A stretch of 64,000 nt of DNA from assembly GCA_036386455.1 (NCBI GenBank), contig DASVVS010000036.1:23779-87778 (forward strand), read 5' to 3'. Source of the stretch: AC-37 sp036386455. Its GTDB lineage: Bacteria; Actinomycetota; Thermoleophilia; Solirubrobacterales; Thermoleophilaceae. Below the pieces are notes generated by a model, which was given only the letters and a program-made list of their open reading frames with translations, made no database searches and was not told where the DNA came from. Position numbers and translations under genes: made by a program. This document shows, in pieces, positions 14,936 to 22,988 of this stretch (within the stretch, counting starts at the first letter, position 1; every line of letters starts with the position of its first letter).

Positions 14936-15635
14936 CGGTCTGAACGGAGGGGCCGTCGGGGCTGCCACGCTCCGCCCGCGCCCCTCGAAGGCGGCCGGCC
15001 CGCGCGGGGCCAAGCTGTTCGCCTTCGACCGGCAGTTCGAGCGCCGCTTCGTGGCGGGCGCCGACGAGGCCGGCCGCGGCTCGCTCGCCGGCCCGCTGGT
15101 GGCCGCGGCCGTGATGTTCGACCTCGACCGGCTGACCCTGTCGGACCGCCGCGCGCTCGCTCGGCTGAACGACTCGAAGCAGCACACGGAGGCGGGCCGC
15201 GAGGAGCTCTACCCGCTCGTGCTCCGGGCGGCGGCGCGCGCCACGATCGTGGTGCGCTGCCCGCGCGGGATCGACGCGCGGGGGCTGCACAAGACGAACC
15301 TGGAGGCGCTGCGCACCTCGCTCCGGAAGGTCGCGTGCCCGGAGGCGATCTGCCTGGTCGACGGCTTCCGCATCAAGGACCTCGGCTACGAGCAGCGCGC
15401 GGTCGTCAGCGGCGACTCGTGCAGCGCGGCGATCGCCTCGGCGTCCGTGCTCGCGAAGGTCACGCGCGACCGCTACATGCGCCGCGCGCACGAGCGCCAT
15501 CCGGACTGGGACTTCGCGACGAACGTGGGCTACTCCACGCCCGAGCACCGCCAGGCGATCCGCGAGCGCGGGATCTCGCCGCTGCACCGGCTGTCGTTCG
15601 CGTCGATCGCGTACCAGCAGATGACGCTGGGCTGA
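14829..15635 (+). CDS. rnhB: Ribonuclease HII
   Basis: RNase HII removes ribonucleotides from DNA. The core begins near 15018 (LFAFDRQF) with VAGADEAGRGSLAGPLVAAA (catalytic DEAGRG), then RLNDSKQ, CLVDGF, GDSCSAAIASASVLAKVTRD and HPDWDFATNVGYSTPEH. Start is uncertain. The only canonical start codon before the core is GTG 14829, which overlaps lepB by 107 bp; between the lepB stop (14935) and the core there is no ATG, GTG or TTG in frame. The true start may be non-standard near 14940, or initiation may occur inside lepB. Confidence 0.93.
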   Translation: MGPAQIAASGVPSPRISSSGRPSSPTGLPSGSGPSDGLNGGAVGAATLRPRPSKAAGPRGAKLFAFDRQFERRFVAGADEAGRGSLAGPLVAAAVMFDLDRLTLSDRRALARLNDSKQHTEAGREELYPLVLRAAARATIVVRCPRGIDARGLHKTNLEALRTSLRKVACPEAICLVDGFRIKDLGYEQRAVVSGDSCSAAIASASVLAKVTRDRYMRRAHERHPDWDFATNVGYSTPEHRQAIRERGISPLHRLSFASIAYQQMTLG

Positions 15636-15685
15636 GCGCCTCGCGCGCTCCCGTCGCGGCCGCTCCGGCCAGTTTTCACCCTCCC

Positions 15686-15732
15686 GTCACACACTTGTAA
15701 CGAACCCGTAACGCACGTAACCCACGTGTGAC
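15686..15732. promoter_or_regulatory. Three GTAAC direct repeats inside an inverted repeat, upstream of yraN-comM-dprA
   Basis: GTAACG (15697-15702), GTAACG (15708-15713) and GTAACC (15717-15722) are spaced 11 and 9 bp apart. They are flanked by GTCACAC (15686-15692) and its complement GTGTGAC (15726-15732). Repeated short boxes upstream of a competence/DNA-processing operon suggest a protein binding site; the regulator is unknown. Confidence 0.4.
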
Positions 15733-15743
15733 GCGGCGCCGTT

Positions 15744-15749
15744 TACCGT
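15744..15749 (+). promoter_or_regulatory. -10 candidate for yraN-comM-dprA
   Basis: TACCGT ends 6 nt before the ATG at 15756 and lies just downstream of the GTAAC repeats. Confidence 0.45.
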
Positions 15750-15755
15750 CGCCGC

Positions 15756-16145
15756 ATGTCCCCGGACATCCGCCGAACGAGAGGCTCGCTGGGCGAGCAG
15801 ATCGCCGCCGACCACCTCACCGGTGCGGGCTACGAGATCCTCGATCGCAACTGGCGGGTACGCGAGGGCGAGCTCGACCTCGTCGCCGCCGACGCGGACG
15901 CGATCGTCTTCTGCGAGGTCAAGACGCGGGTCGCGGGCGGGCGGTCGGGCCCCGAGCTCGCGCTCGACGCGGTCGGCCCGGCCAAGCGCCGCCGGCTGCG
16001 GCACCTCGCGATGGCGTGGCTGCGCGATCGCCGCGCCGCCGGCGGCATGCCCCACCGCGAGCACCTCCGCTTCGACGCGATCGGCATCACGATCAGCCCC
16101 GGCGGCCGGCTTCTGTCCCTCGATCACGTCACGGACGCGTTCTGA
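15756..16145 (+). CDS. yraN: UPF0102 family endonuclease-like protein YraN
   Basis: A 129-residue member of the YraN family with a restriction-endonuclease-like fold. Typical residues: RGSLGEQIAADHLTGAGYEILDRNWR, quoted in outline, then GELDLVAADADAIVFCEVKTR (E-x-D and E-x-K of the PD-(D/E)xK site). Its biochemical role is unsettled. In many genomes it lies between rnhB and comM, as here. Start ATG at 15756 follows TACCGT by 6 nt. Confidence 0.93.
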   Translation: MSPDIRRTRGSLGEQIAADHLTGAGYEILDRNWRVREGELDLVAADADAIVFCEVKTRVAGGRSGPELALDAVGPAKRRRLRHLAMAWLRDRRAAGGMPHREHLRFDAIGITISPGGRLLSLDHVTDAF

Positions 16146-16179
16146 TGCTCGCGCGCGCCGTCACCCCCGCCGCCTGACC

Positions 16180-17694
16180 ATGCTCGCCAGCGTCGCCACC
16201 TTCGCCATCGAGGGCATCGAGAGCCGCGAGGTCACCGTCGAGGTCGACCTCCGCCGCGGCCTGCCGCAGTTCACCATCGTCGGGCTGCCCGACCGCGCGG
16301 TGCGCGAGGCGCGCGAGCGCGTGCGCGCGGCGCTGCTCAACTCGGGCCTCGAGTTCCCGCTCCAGCGGCTCACCGCCAACCTCGCGCCGGCGAACGTGCG
16401 CAAGGCGGGACCGAGCTTCGACCTGGCACTCGCCGTCGCGGTGCTCGCCGCGAGCGATCAGCTCCCGGCGGAGGAGGTGGCGCGCTACGCGGTCTCCGGC
16501 GAGCTGTCGCTCAGCGGGACCCTCCGCTCGGCCTGCGGCGCGGTCGCGGTCGCCGCGGGCGCCCGGCGGGCCGGCTACAGGCGGCTCGTGGTTCCCGTGG
16601 AGGACGCGCCCGAGGCCGCTCTGATCGAGGGGATCGAGGTGGTGGGCGTCGAGAGCCTCGAGCGGCTCGTCGCCCTCCTGAGGGGTGAGTGGCAGCCGGA
16701 TCCGGCCGCGCCGGCGCGGCCCGTGGACCGCGCCGCGGACGGGCCCGACCTGGCCGACGTGCGCGGGCAGGCGGACGCCCGTCGCGCGCTCGAGATCGCC
16801 GCCGCCGGCGGGCACAACCTGCTGATGGTCGGGCCGCCGGGGGTGGGCAAGACGATGCTCGCGCGCCGGATGCCCGGCATCCTGCCGCCGCCGTCGCACG
16901 GCGAGGCGGTCGAGATCACGCAGGTGCTGAGCGTGGCCGGGCTCGGCAACGGCCGGCTCGCCTCCCGGCGGCCGTTCCGCGCGCCGCACCACATGATCTC
17001 GGCGTCGGGGCTCGTGGGGGGAGGCAACGTGCCCCGGCCTGGCGAGATCACCCTCGCGCACCGCGGCGTCCTGTTCCTCGACGAGCTCGCCGAGTTCGCG
17101 CGACCGGCGCTCGAGGCGCTGCGCCAGCCGCTCGAGCAGGGCCACGTCGAGGTCATGCGCGGCCAGCGCACGATCCGCTTCCCGGCGGCCGCGATGCTCG
17201 TCGGCGCGTGCAACGCGTGCCCGTGCGCCCGGGCCGACGGCGAGTGCACCTGCAACGAGGTCGACCGCGCCCGCTATCACCGCCGCCTGAGCGGGCCGCT
17301 GCTCGACCGCATCGACATCGTGTGCCCGCTTGGGCGCGTCCCGCTCGTGCCGATCGGGCCGGGCGACCCGGCCCCGGAGGGCTCGGCCGCCGTGCGCGAG
17401 CGGGTGGTGGCCGCGCGCGAGCGCCAGCTGGCCCGCCTGGCCGGTACGAGCGCCGGCTGCAACGCCGGGATGGACGCGCGCCTCACGCGCCGGCACGTCC
17501 GGCTCGGGCCCGAGCTCGGCGACCGGCTCGACGCCGCCGCCTGCGCGGGCGCGATCACGGCTCGCGGTCACGACCGGGTCCTGCGGCTGGCGCGCACGAT
17601 CGCGGACCTCGAGGGTGCCGACAGCTTGGGCGCCCGCCACATCGACGAGGCTCTCTCGTACCGCCTGGGCACCCGAACGGCGGCGGCCGCATGA
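16180..17694 (+). CDS. comM: Mg-chelatase-like AAA+ protein ComM/YifB
   Basis: A 504-residue protein of the YifB/ComM family, a hexameric AAA+ helicase that promotes branch migration when incoming single-stranded DNA is integrated. N-terminal Lon-S5-like domain (FTIVGLPDRAVREARERVRA), then Walker A GPPGVGKTMLARRMPGILP, Walker B VLFLDELAEF, sensor and a cysteine cluster CNACPCARADGECTC near residue 347 typical of the family. Start ATG 16180 matches the conserved MLASVATFAIEGIE beginning. The stop overlaps the dprA ATG. Confidence 0.96.
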   Translation: MLASVATFAIEGIESREVTVEVDLRRGLPQFTIVGLPDRAVREARERVRAALLNSGLEFPLQRLTANLAPANVRKAGPSFDLALAVAVLAASDQLPAEEVARYAVSGELSLSGTLRSACGAVAVAAGARRAGYRRLVVPVEDAPEAALIEGIEVVGVESLERLVALLRGEWQPDPAAPARPVDRAADGPDLADVRGQADARRALEIAAAGGHNLLMVGPPGVGKTMLARRMPGILPPPSHGEAVEITQVLSVAGLGNGRLASRRPFRAPHHMISASGLVGGGNVPRPGEITLAHRGVLFLDELAEFARPALEALRQPLEQGHVEVMRGQRTIRFPAAAMLVGACNACPCARADGECTCNEVDRARYHRRLSGPLLDRIDIVCPLGRVPLVPIGPGDPAPEGSAAVRERVVAARERQLARLAGTSAGCNAGMDARLTRRHVRLGPELGDRLDAAACAGAITARGHDRVLRLARTIADLEGADSLGARHIDEALSYRLGTRTAAAA

Positions 17695-18794
17695 GCGCCT
17701 GCGACGCCTGTCTTCGCCGCAGCGCCCTGATCGGGTTCCTCGCCGCTCCGATCGCGGGTCTCCTCGACGGAGGGCGGCGCGCGCCCGAGCTTCTGGCGCT
17801 CCCGGACGAGGACCTGATCGAGGCCGTCGGCAAGGGCTGGCACGCGGAGGCGAGGGGGCGGATCGAGCGCTTCGACCCGAACGCCCGGCGGCTCGAGGTG
17901 GAGGAGGCCGGCCTGTTCGCGATCTGCGTGCACGACGGCGCCTACCCCGCGAGCCTCACGGACCTCGGGGACGCTCCGGTGGTCCTCTACGGCGCGGGCA
18001 GCCAGGCCCGGCTCGCGGAGCTGCTCGAGGAGCCGGCGGTGGCGATCGTGGGGGCGCGGCGCGCGTCCGCGTACGGACTGGAGGTGGCGCGCGAGCTCGG
18101 GCGCGGGCTCAGCGCGGCGCGTGTGACGGTCGTGAGCGGGCTGGCGCTGGGGATCGACGCCGCGGCGCACCGCGGAGCGGTGGACGCCGGCTGCAACACG
18201 ATCGGGGTGCTCGCCTGCGGGGCCGAGCGCGCGTATCCGCGAACCAACCGCGCGGTCTACGACCGCATGGTCGCTGGCGGCGCGGTCGTCGCCGAGCTGC
18301 CGCCCGGCACGGAGCCGCGCCGCTGGACGTTCCCGGCACGCAACCGGATCATGGCGGGCTTGACCCGGGTGACGGTCGTGGTGGAGGCGGCGGAGCGCTC
18401 GGGCTCGCTGATCACCGCCCGGTTCGCGGAGGACATCGGGCGCGACGTGGGAGCCGTGCCGGGGCGGGTGACCACCCGGATGGCCGCCGGCTCGAACCGC
18501 CTGCTCTACGAGGGCGCGCACTTCATCCGCGACGCAGCCGACGTCCTCGACCTCCTGTTCGGCGCCGGCGCCCGGCGCGAGCCGCCCTCGCCGGGCCCGC
18601 GCCCGGCACCGCCCCTCGACGCGAGCCTGCGCAGGGTCCTCGACGCGATCGAGGGCGGAAGCTCCGTCGAGGCCGCGGCCGCCGGGCTGGGCCTCGGCGC
18701 GAGCGAGGCCCGCGCGGCGCTCGGCCGGCTCGAGATGCTCGGCCTGGTCCGCCGCGACGGCCTGGGCGCCTACGAGCGGGCGGTGGCCCCGTGA
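17691..18794 (+). CDS. dprA: DNA-processing protein DprA
   Basis: A 367-residue DprA/Smf, which loads RecA on transforming single-stranded DNA. The Rossmann-like core has VAIVGARRASAYGLEVAREL, VVSGLALGIDAAAH, GVLACGAERAYPRTN, FPARNRIMAGL and GSLITARFAEDIGRDVGAVPG. A C-terminal winged-helix region is present (about residues 300-365). It starts in the ATGA overlap with comM. In streptomycetes dprA is followed closely by the whiG region; here a 33-kb block separates them. Confidence 0.96.
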   Translation: MSACDACLRRSALIGFLAAPIAGLLDGGRRAPELLALPDEDLIEAVGKGWHAEARGRIERFDPNARRLEVEEAGLFAICVHDGAYPASLTDLGDAPVVLYGAGSQARLAELLEEPAVAIVGARRASAYGLEVARELGRGLSAARVTVVSGLALGIDAAAHRGAVDAGCNTIGVLACGAERAYPRTNRAVYDRMVAGGAVVAELPPGTEPRRWTFPARNRIMAGLTRVTVVVEAAERSGSLITARFAEDIGRDVGAVPGRVTTRMAAGSNRLLYEGAHFIRDAADVLDLLFGAGARREPPSPGPRPAPPLDASLRRVLDAIEGGSSVEAAAAGLGLGASEARAALGRLEMLGLVRRDGLGAYERAVAP

Positions 18795-18823
18795 CGGGAC
18801 CCTGCCGCCCGCTCGTCGTCTGC

Positions 18824-20845
18824 TTACGGCACCGCGTAGACCTGCACGTTGTCCACCTCGGTCGAGCAGCCGGACGGAGCCGGGCAGGAGATGACGGGGT
18901 TGTGGTAGATCCCCGTGCGCAGGTGCGACGGAACCGAGTCGCCCTCCACGAGCGGGTCGTTGTCCGGCGACTGCGCCGCCGCTATCTCCCGCTTCAGCGT
19001 GTAGGTCGTGAACGTCGGGCTCTGCTCGCCGGTGTCGAGCGCGTCGCCGTCGTTGTTCAGGTCCACGTAGGCCTTGATCGAGCCCTGCGTGTCGTACTGG
19101 GAGTAGGTCACGTCGAACGCGAAGCGGGTCCAGATGCCGTTCGCGGCAGGCGTGTCCCACAGCAGCCGTCCCGTCGAGGTCAGCAGGGGCGACCCGCTCT
19201 GTGCGAGCCGCCAGTGCCCTTGGCTCGCGCTCAGCTCCACCACCGGGGTCCCGTTCCCGTTGTCGGCCGGCTGCGTCTGCTTCATCTGCATCACCACCTG
19301 CCAGTCCGTGGTGGAGAGCGGGAAGTTCGACGGCAGCCGCATCGACATGAACGTCACCCGGCGCTCACCCTCGCGGTAGAGCTGGAACGTGGGGGTGAAC
19401 CCGGTGCGGTGCTCGTTGATCCCCAGCTCGCAGCGCTCGCCGGAGAAGTCGTCACCGTCGATGGCCGTCATGCGGCGGAAGGCGGTGTTGCCCTGCGCCG
19501 CGCCGTCACCCGTCGCGTGGGTGTCGCCGCCGGTCGTGACCTGCTGGTGCCGGCTGTCGACCTCGCACTCGATGTTCCCCCACAGCGGCTCCGGATCGGC
19601 GGCCGATGCGTTGTCGGCCTTGAGCAGCGTGCAGTTGTCCACGTCGAGCGCCCCCAGGTTGAGCGTGCAGCCGGTCACGTTCACGGTGAACGCACGCGTG
19701 GCCGGCGACGGCTCGACGTTCCCGGCGGTGTCCGTCGCCCGCACGCTGAACGTGTAGGTCCCGTTGGCCAGGTTCGAGTAGGACTGCCCGGTCGCGCAGG
19801 CGGCGTAGGTTCCCGTCGTGGTCCCGGGGCCGTCGAGCTTGCACTGGAACGTGGCCCCGGCCTCGCTCGTGAAGCCGAAGCTCGCGCTGTTCGTCGTGAT
19901 CGTCCCGGTGGGGCCCGAGTTGATCGTGGTGTCCGGGGGGATCGCGTCGACCGTGAAGGTGCGGGTGGCCGGCGTCGAATCGGTGACGCCGCCGACCGTC
20001 GCGCGCACGCTGAACGTGTAGCTCCCGTTCGAGAGCGTGCTGTACGTGTGGCCCGAGCTGCAGGCGGCCCAGGTGCCCAGCGTGGTCCCGGGACCATCGA
20101 GCTTGCACTCGAACGTGCCGCCGCTCGGGACGGACGCGAACGAGAACGTGGGTGTGGCGTCGTTGGTGAGGCCCGACGGTCCCGCCGTGATGTTGGTGTC
20201 GGCGGACGGGGCATCGACGCTGAAGTTGTCGAGGTGGTAGCCGGTCGTGGCCGTGGTCACTCCGGGACCCGATCGGATTCCGGCTCGCCCGACCTGCGTG
20301 ATCGCGTTGTCGGTGCTCGAGGCGCGCTGGATCCCATCCACGAAGAGCTTCTTCGCGGCGTTGCGGATCTCCAGCCTGACCGCGTAGGTCGCGCCGACCG
20401 TGAGCGTCTGCGAATAGAAGGCGAGCACCTCGCAGCCCGCGGACACGCACTTCACGAGCTCCCAGCGCCCGGTGCCGGCGTTGTAGCGGCCCATGTAGAG
20501 CGAGTCAGCGCCGCTCGTCAGCGAGCGGCCCACGATGCCGATGGCGCCCGCGTTGCTCTTCACGTGCAGATCGGCCCGCACGTCGTACTCGTTGGTGGCG
20601 GGGATGCCGCTGGCGAAGTACAGGCCCCACTCGGGACCCCAGACGCGGCCGTCCTGGAGCTTCAGGTCCGCGGGGTAGTTCGCGTGCCACGTCCAGATGG
20701 CGCCCGTCTCCCCGGTGTGGTTCTCGAGCAGCGTCCCGTTGGTGCCGGTGAAGCTGTCGGTGACGACGGCGGCGCTTGCGCCGGGCGCGATCGCGAGCGT
20801 CAGGGCAGCGGCGAGCACCGCCACCAGAGTGGCCTTCCCCCTCAT
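18824..20845 (-). CDS. Secreted polysaccharide lyase-type protein with Ig-like repeats
   Basis: A 673-residue exported protein (signal peptide ALTLAIAPGASA). About residues 26-215 form a concanavalin-A-like domain (VTDSFTGTNGTLLENHTGE). Two bacterial Ig-like repeats follow, with shared text PDTTINSGPTG / FECKLDGPGTT / YTFSVRAT. About 400-673 match the heparinase-I-like polysaccharide lyase fold (WGNIECEVDSRHQ, VVMQMKQTQP, LPSNFPLSTTDW, KAYVDLNNDGD, RTGIYHNP). Glucuronan, alginate or a self-made glycan are possible substrates. It ends 29 bp from dprA, convergently. A Shine-Dalgarno-like GAGGGGGA precedes the ATG, so this gene is leadered. Confidence 0.8.
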   Translation of the reverse strand: MRGKATLVAVLAAALTLAIAPGASAAVVTDSFTGTNGTLLENHTGETGAIWTWHANYPADLKLQDGRVWGPEWGLYFASGIPATNEYDVRADLHVKSNAGAIGIVGRSLTSGADSLYMGRYNAGTGRWELVKCVSAGCEVLAFYSQTLTVGATYAVRLEIRNAAKKLFVDGIQRASSTDNAITQVGRAGIRSGPGVTTATTGYHLDNFSVDAPSADTNITAGPSGLTNDATPTFSFASVPSGGTFECKLDGPGTTLGTWAACSSGHTYSTLSNGSYTFSVRATVGGVTDSTPATRTFTVDAIPPDTTINSGPTGTITTNSASFGFTSEAGATFQCKLDGPGTTTGTYAACATGQSYSNLANGTYTFSVRATDTAGNVEPSPATRAFTVNVTGCTLNLGALDVDNCTLLKADNASAADPEPLWGNIECEVDSRHQQVTTGGDTHATGDGAAQGNTAFRRMTAIDGDDFSGERCELGINEHRTGFTPTFQLYREGERRVTFMSMRLPSNFPLSTTDWQVVMQMKQTQPADNGNGTPVVELSASQGHWRLAQSGSPLLTSTGRLLWDTPAANGIWTRFAFDVTYSQYDTQGSIKAYVDLNNDGDALDTGEQSPTFTTYTLKREIAAAQSPDNDPLVEGDSVPSHLRTGIYHNPVISCPAPSGCSTEVDNVQVYAVP

Positions 20846-20908
20846 GAGATTCCCCCTCGAGTCCAGTCCTGCGAACGCGGCCGAAGCTACGGAGGCGGCT
20901 GGGTCTTG

Positions 20909-20977
20909 TCAAGAGCTCTTGAGCGCAACACGGTCCTCTTAACGCATGCCCAACGGCGATGTTAAGCGCGTGTTGCG
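20909..20977. promoter_or_regulatory. Perfect palindrome plus nested inverted repeats between divergent genes
   Basis: TCAAGAGCTCTTGA (20909-20922) is a perfect 14-bp palindrome. Right next to it CGCAACACG (20924-20932) and CTTAAC (20938-20943) are mirrored by GTTAAG (20961-20966) and CGTGTTGCG (20969-20977). The structures lie between the lyase gene and thiD and look like operator sites. Confidence 0.5.
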
Positions 20978-20990
20978 TGCCGAGCCTCCC

Positions 20991-20996
20991 TACTCT
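20991..20996 (+). promoter_or_regulatory. -10 candidate for thiD
   Basis: TACTCT ends 6 nt before the ATG at 21003, immediately downstream of the inverted repeats. It supports 21003 rather than the in-frame ATG at 20946. Confidence 0.45.
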
Positions 20997-21002
20997 CCGC
21001 CG

Positions 21003-21971
21003 ATGGCGCCCGACGTCCCGCGCGTGCTCTCGATCGCCGGCTCCGACTCCGGCGGCGGCGCGGGCATCCAGGCGGACCTCAAGGCGTTCGCCGCCGCGGG
21101 CGTGCACGGCATGACGGCGATCACGGCGGTCACGGTGCAGAACACCGTCGAGGTGCGCGACGTCCACGCGGTCCCCCCGGAGACGATCGTCGCCCAGGTC
21201 GCGGCGGTGGCCGACGACATCGGCGTCGACGCCGTCAAGATCGGCATGCTCGGCACCGCCACGACGATCGCGGCCGTCGACGAGGCGCTCGACCTCGTCG
21301 GGCCGGTTCCGGTCGTGCTCGACCCCGTCATGGTCGCCGAGAGCGGCGCGGTGCTGCTCGACGACGATGCCCGCACGGCTCTGGCGGAGCGCCTGGTGCC
21401 GCGCGCGAGCGTCGTCACGCCCAACCTCCCCGAGGCGCGCGTCCTCGCGGGTGACGCGGCGGACGGCGACCAGGAGGCGCTGGCACGCGCGGTCCACGCC
21501 CTGGGGGCGGGCGCGGTGGTCGTCACCGGTGGTCACGCCGAGGCCGGGGAGGACCTGTTCTTCGACGGCGACCGGCTGGTGCGGATAGCCGGCGAGCGTC
21601 ACGCGGACGGCGCGGCACACGGCTCCGGCTGCACGCACTCCTCGACCCTTGCGGCCCGGCTCGCGCTGGGCGACGACCCGCTCGACGCCGCCCGCGCGGC
21701 GCGCGAGGCGGCCTCGCGCGCGGTCGGCGCCGGCCTGCGCGGCATCGGCGCGGGGGCGGGCCCGGTCGACGTCATCGGGATCCGAGCCGGCGGCGGCCGC
21801 TCCGCCCCGACAGCCGGCGGTGGCCGCTCCGCCCCGACAGCCGGCGGCGGCGCCCCCGCCCCGACAGCCGGCGGCGGCTCCGCCACGGGCGCCCCCGCCG
21901 CGGGCGCCCCCGCCGCGGGCGCCCCCGCCGGGGAAGGGGGCCGGCCCCTCGGGCCACCGAAACCGGTTTGA
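21003..21971 (+). CDS. thiD: Hydroxymethylpyrimidine/phosphomethylpyrimidine kinase
   Basis: A 322-residue ribokinase-fold enzyme that phosphorylates HMP and HMP-P for thiamine synthesis. Motifs: VLSIAGSDSGGGAGIQADLK, AITAVTVQNT, VKIGMLG, VVLDPVMVAESGAVLL, TPNLPEA, VVTGGHAE, and GAAHGSGCTHSSTLAARLA with the catalytic anion hole and Cys. The enzymatic part ends near residue 260. The last 60 residues are low-complexity Gly/Ala/Pro with three GGGRSAPTA-like repeats, not needed for the fold. No other thiamine genes are near. Confidence 0.95.
   Translation: MAPDVPRVLSIAGSDSGGGAGIQADLKAFAAAGVHGMTAITAVTVQNTVEVRDVHAVPPETIVAQVAAVADDIGVDAVKIGMLGTATTIAAVDEALDLVGPVPVVLDPVMVAESGAVLLDDDARTALAERLVPRASVVTPNLPEARVLAGDAADGDQEALARAVHALGAGAVVVTGGHAEAGEDLFFDGDRLVRIAGERHADGAAHGSGCTHSSTLAARLALGDDPLDAARAAREAASRAVGAGLRGIGAGAGPVDVIGIRAGGGRSAPTAGGGRSAPTAGGGAPAPTAGGGSATGAPAAGAPAAGAPAGEGGRPLGPPKPV
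21783..21931 (+). repeat. Direct repeats encoding the thiD C-terminal tail
   Basis: A unit containing CCCCGACAGCCGGCGG recurs about every 30 bp between roughly 21805 and 21880. It is followed by three copies of a 15-bp unit containing GCGGGCGCCCCCGCC between about 21885 and 21931. They encode Gly/Ala/Pro-rich tail repeats and are likely slippage products. Confidence 0.6.
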
Positions 21972-22080
21972 CATAATCGCCGGTCCCGTCGCGGCCTCGG
22001 CCTGGCGGGGTCGCGCGGCTCCCCGGCCGGGCGGTTTCCATCTCGGCGTCGACAGGAGCCCCGCCATCAAGTTCCTCCGC

Positions 22081-22314
22081 ATGAAGCCCGGCCACGGAGA
22101 GGTCCTCCTCGCTGAGGGCGACCCGCGGCTGCGCGAGGACGAGGAGCGGCTGGTCGAGGAGTTCCGGCGCCAGCTCGACGAGGGCATGTGGGCGGCGGTG
22201 CCCACCACCGAGAGCGGCACGGGCCGCCGCGACGCCGCGCTGGTCCGCGACTACAGCGACATCCCGGCGGAGGCCGACCGGGTGATCTTCTTCCCGCGCG
22301 CGGCCGGGGGCTGA
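22081..22314 (+). CDS. Hypothetical small acidic protein
   Basis: A 77-residue protein, not recognised. It is rich in Glu/Arg (PRLREDEERLVEEFRRQLDE) and ends VIFFPRAAGG. The ATG at 22081 is the first canonical start. An AGGAG at 22054-22058 is better placed for an ATC codon at 22066, which would add IKFLR. A CATAAT hexamer at 21972-21977 could serve as -10 with a leader of about 90 nt. It ends 5 bp before the next gene and is probably co-transcribed with it and ilvD. Confidence 0.6.
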   Translation: MKPGHGEVLLAEGDPRLREDEERLVEEFRRQLDEGMWAAVPTTESGTGRRDAALVRDYSDIPAEADRVIFFPRAAGG

Positions 22315-22319
22315 GGGCC

Positions 22320-22988
22320 ATGCTCCTCGCCCTCACCGTCCTGACCGTCCTCGGAGCCGCGCTGGTGGTGCCGATGATGGTGCGCGCCAGCGTCGCCCGC
22401 CGCGCCCGCGCGAAGGCGCGCGCGGAGGCCCGCGCCGAGCGCCGAGCCCTGCGCGATCCCGGCCGCGAGCGCCGCGCCGAGCAGCGCGCCCGCGAGCTGC
22501 TGCGCTCCTGCGTGAACGACGAGGAGTGGGCCATGTACCGCGACCTCGGCTTCATCCGCGTGCACGGCACGCTGAAGGCGGAGGGGCCGGGCCGCACGCT
22601 CCAGCGCCGCCGGCGCCGGCTCGACTACGCCGAGCGCCCCGACGAGCCGCCCGCCCAGCCGCAGGCCCCCGGCTACGCCTACCTGATCTACCCCCACAAG
22701 CCGATCGTCGCGTACGTCCCGGAGACCGGCCGGCTGCTCAGCGAGTACTGCGTCGAGTTCCCGGACCTGACGGCGGCCGTGGGCGCCACGCGCCTGCCCG
22801 ACTCCGACGACGTGCTCGCCAAGTGGATGGCCCTCACCGGCGACGAGCGGCAGCTCATCGAGCGGGCGAACATGCACCTGCCCGGCCGGCAGATCGACCC
22901 GAGCCGCGTGCGCCGCGACCTGTGGCGCCTCGCCGAGTGGGAGCGGCTGCACGGCGAGGGCGCGCTCGGGGCCAGGCGCAGCGCGTGA
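22320..22988 (+). CDS. Hypothetical membrane-anchored protein
   Basis: A 222-residue protein with an N-terminal hydrophobic helix (LLALTVLTVLGAALVVPMMV). A highly basic Ala/Arg/Glu coiled stretch follows (about 24-65), then a folded domain (ELLRSCVNDEEWAMYRDLGF, YAYLIYPHKPIVAYVPETG, EYCVEFPD). No family name can be given. The alternation of polar and aromatic residues suggests a small alpha/beta domain facing the cytosol. The stop overlaps the GTG start of ilvD. Confidence 0.7.
   Translation: MLLALTVLTVLGAALVVPMMVRASVARRARAKARAEARAERRALRDPGRERRAEQRARELLRSCVNDEEWAMYRDLGFIRVHGTLKAEGPGRTLQRRRRRLDYAERPDEPPAQPQAPGYAYLIYPHKPIVAYVPETGRLLSEYCVEFPDLTAAVGATRLPDSDDVLAKWMALTGDERQLIERANMHLPGRQIDPSRVRRDLWRLAEWERLHGEGALGARRSA

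Noticed and set aside
20846..21002. A TPP riboswitch before thiD.
   Set aside because: No conserved CUGAGA-type core is present, and the -10 candidate leaves almost no leader.
21783..21931. A CRISPR array.
   Set aside because: The short repeats are in frame, lack unique spacers and encode Gly/Ala/Pro tail repeats. No cas genes occur in the window.
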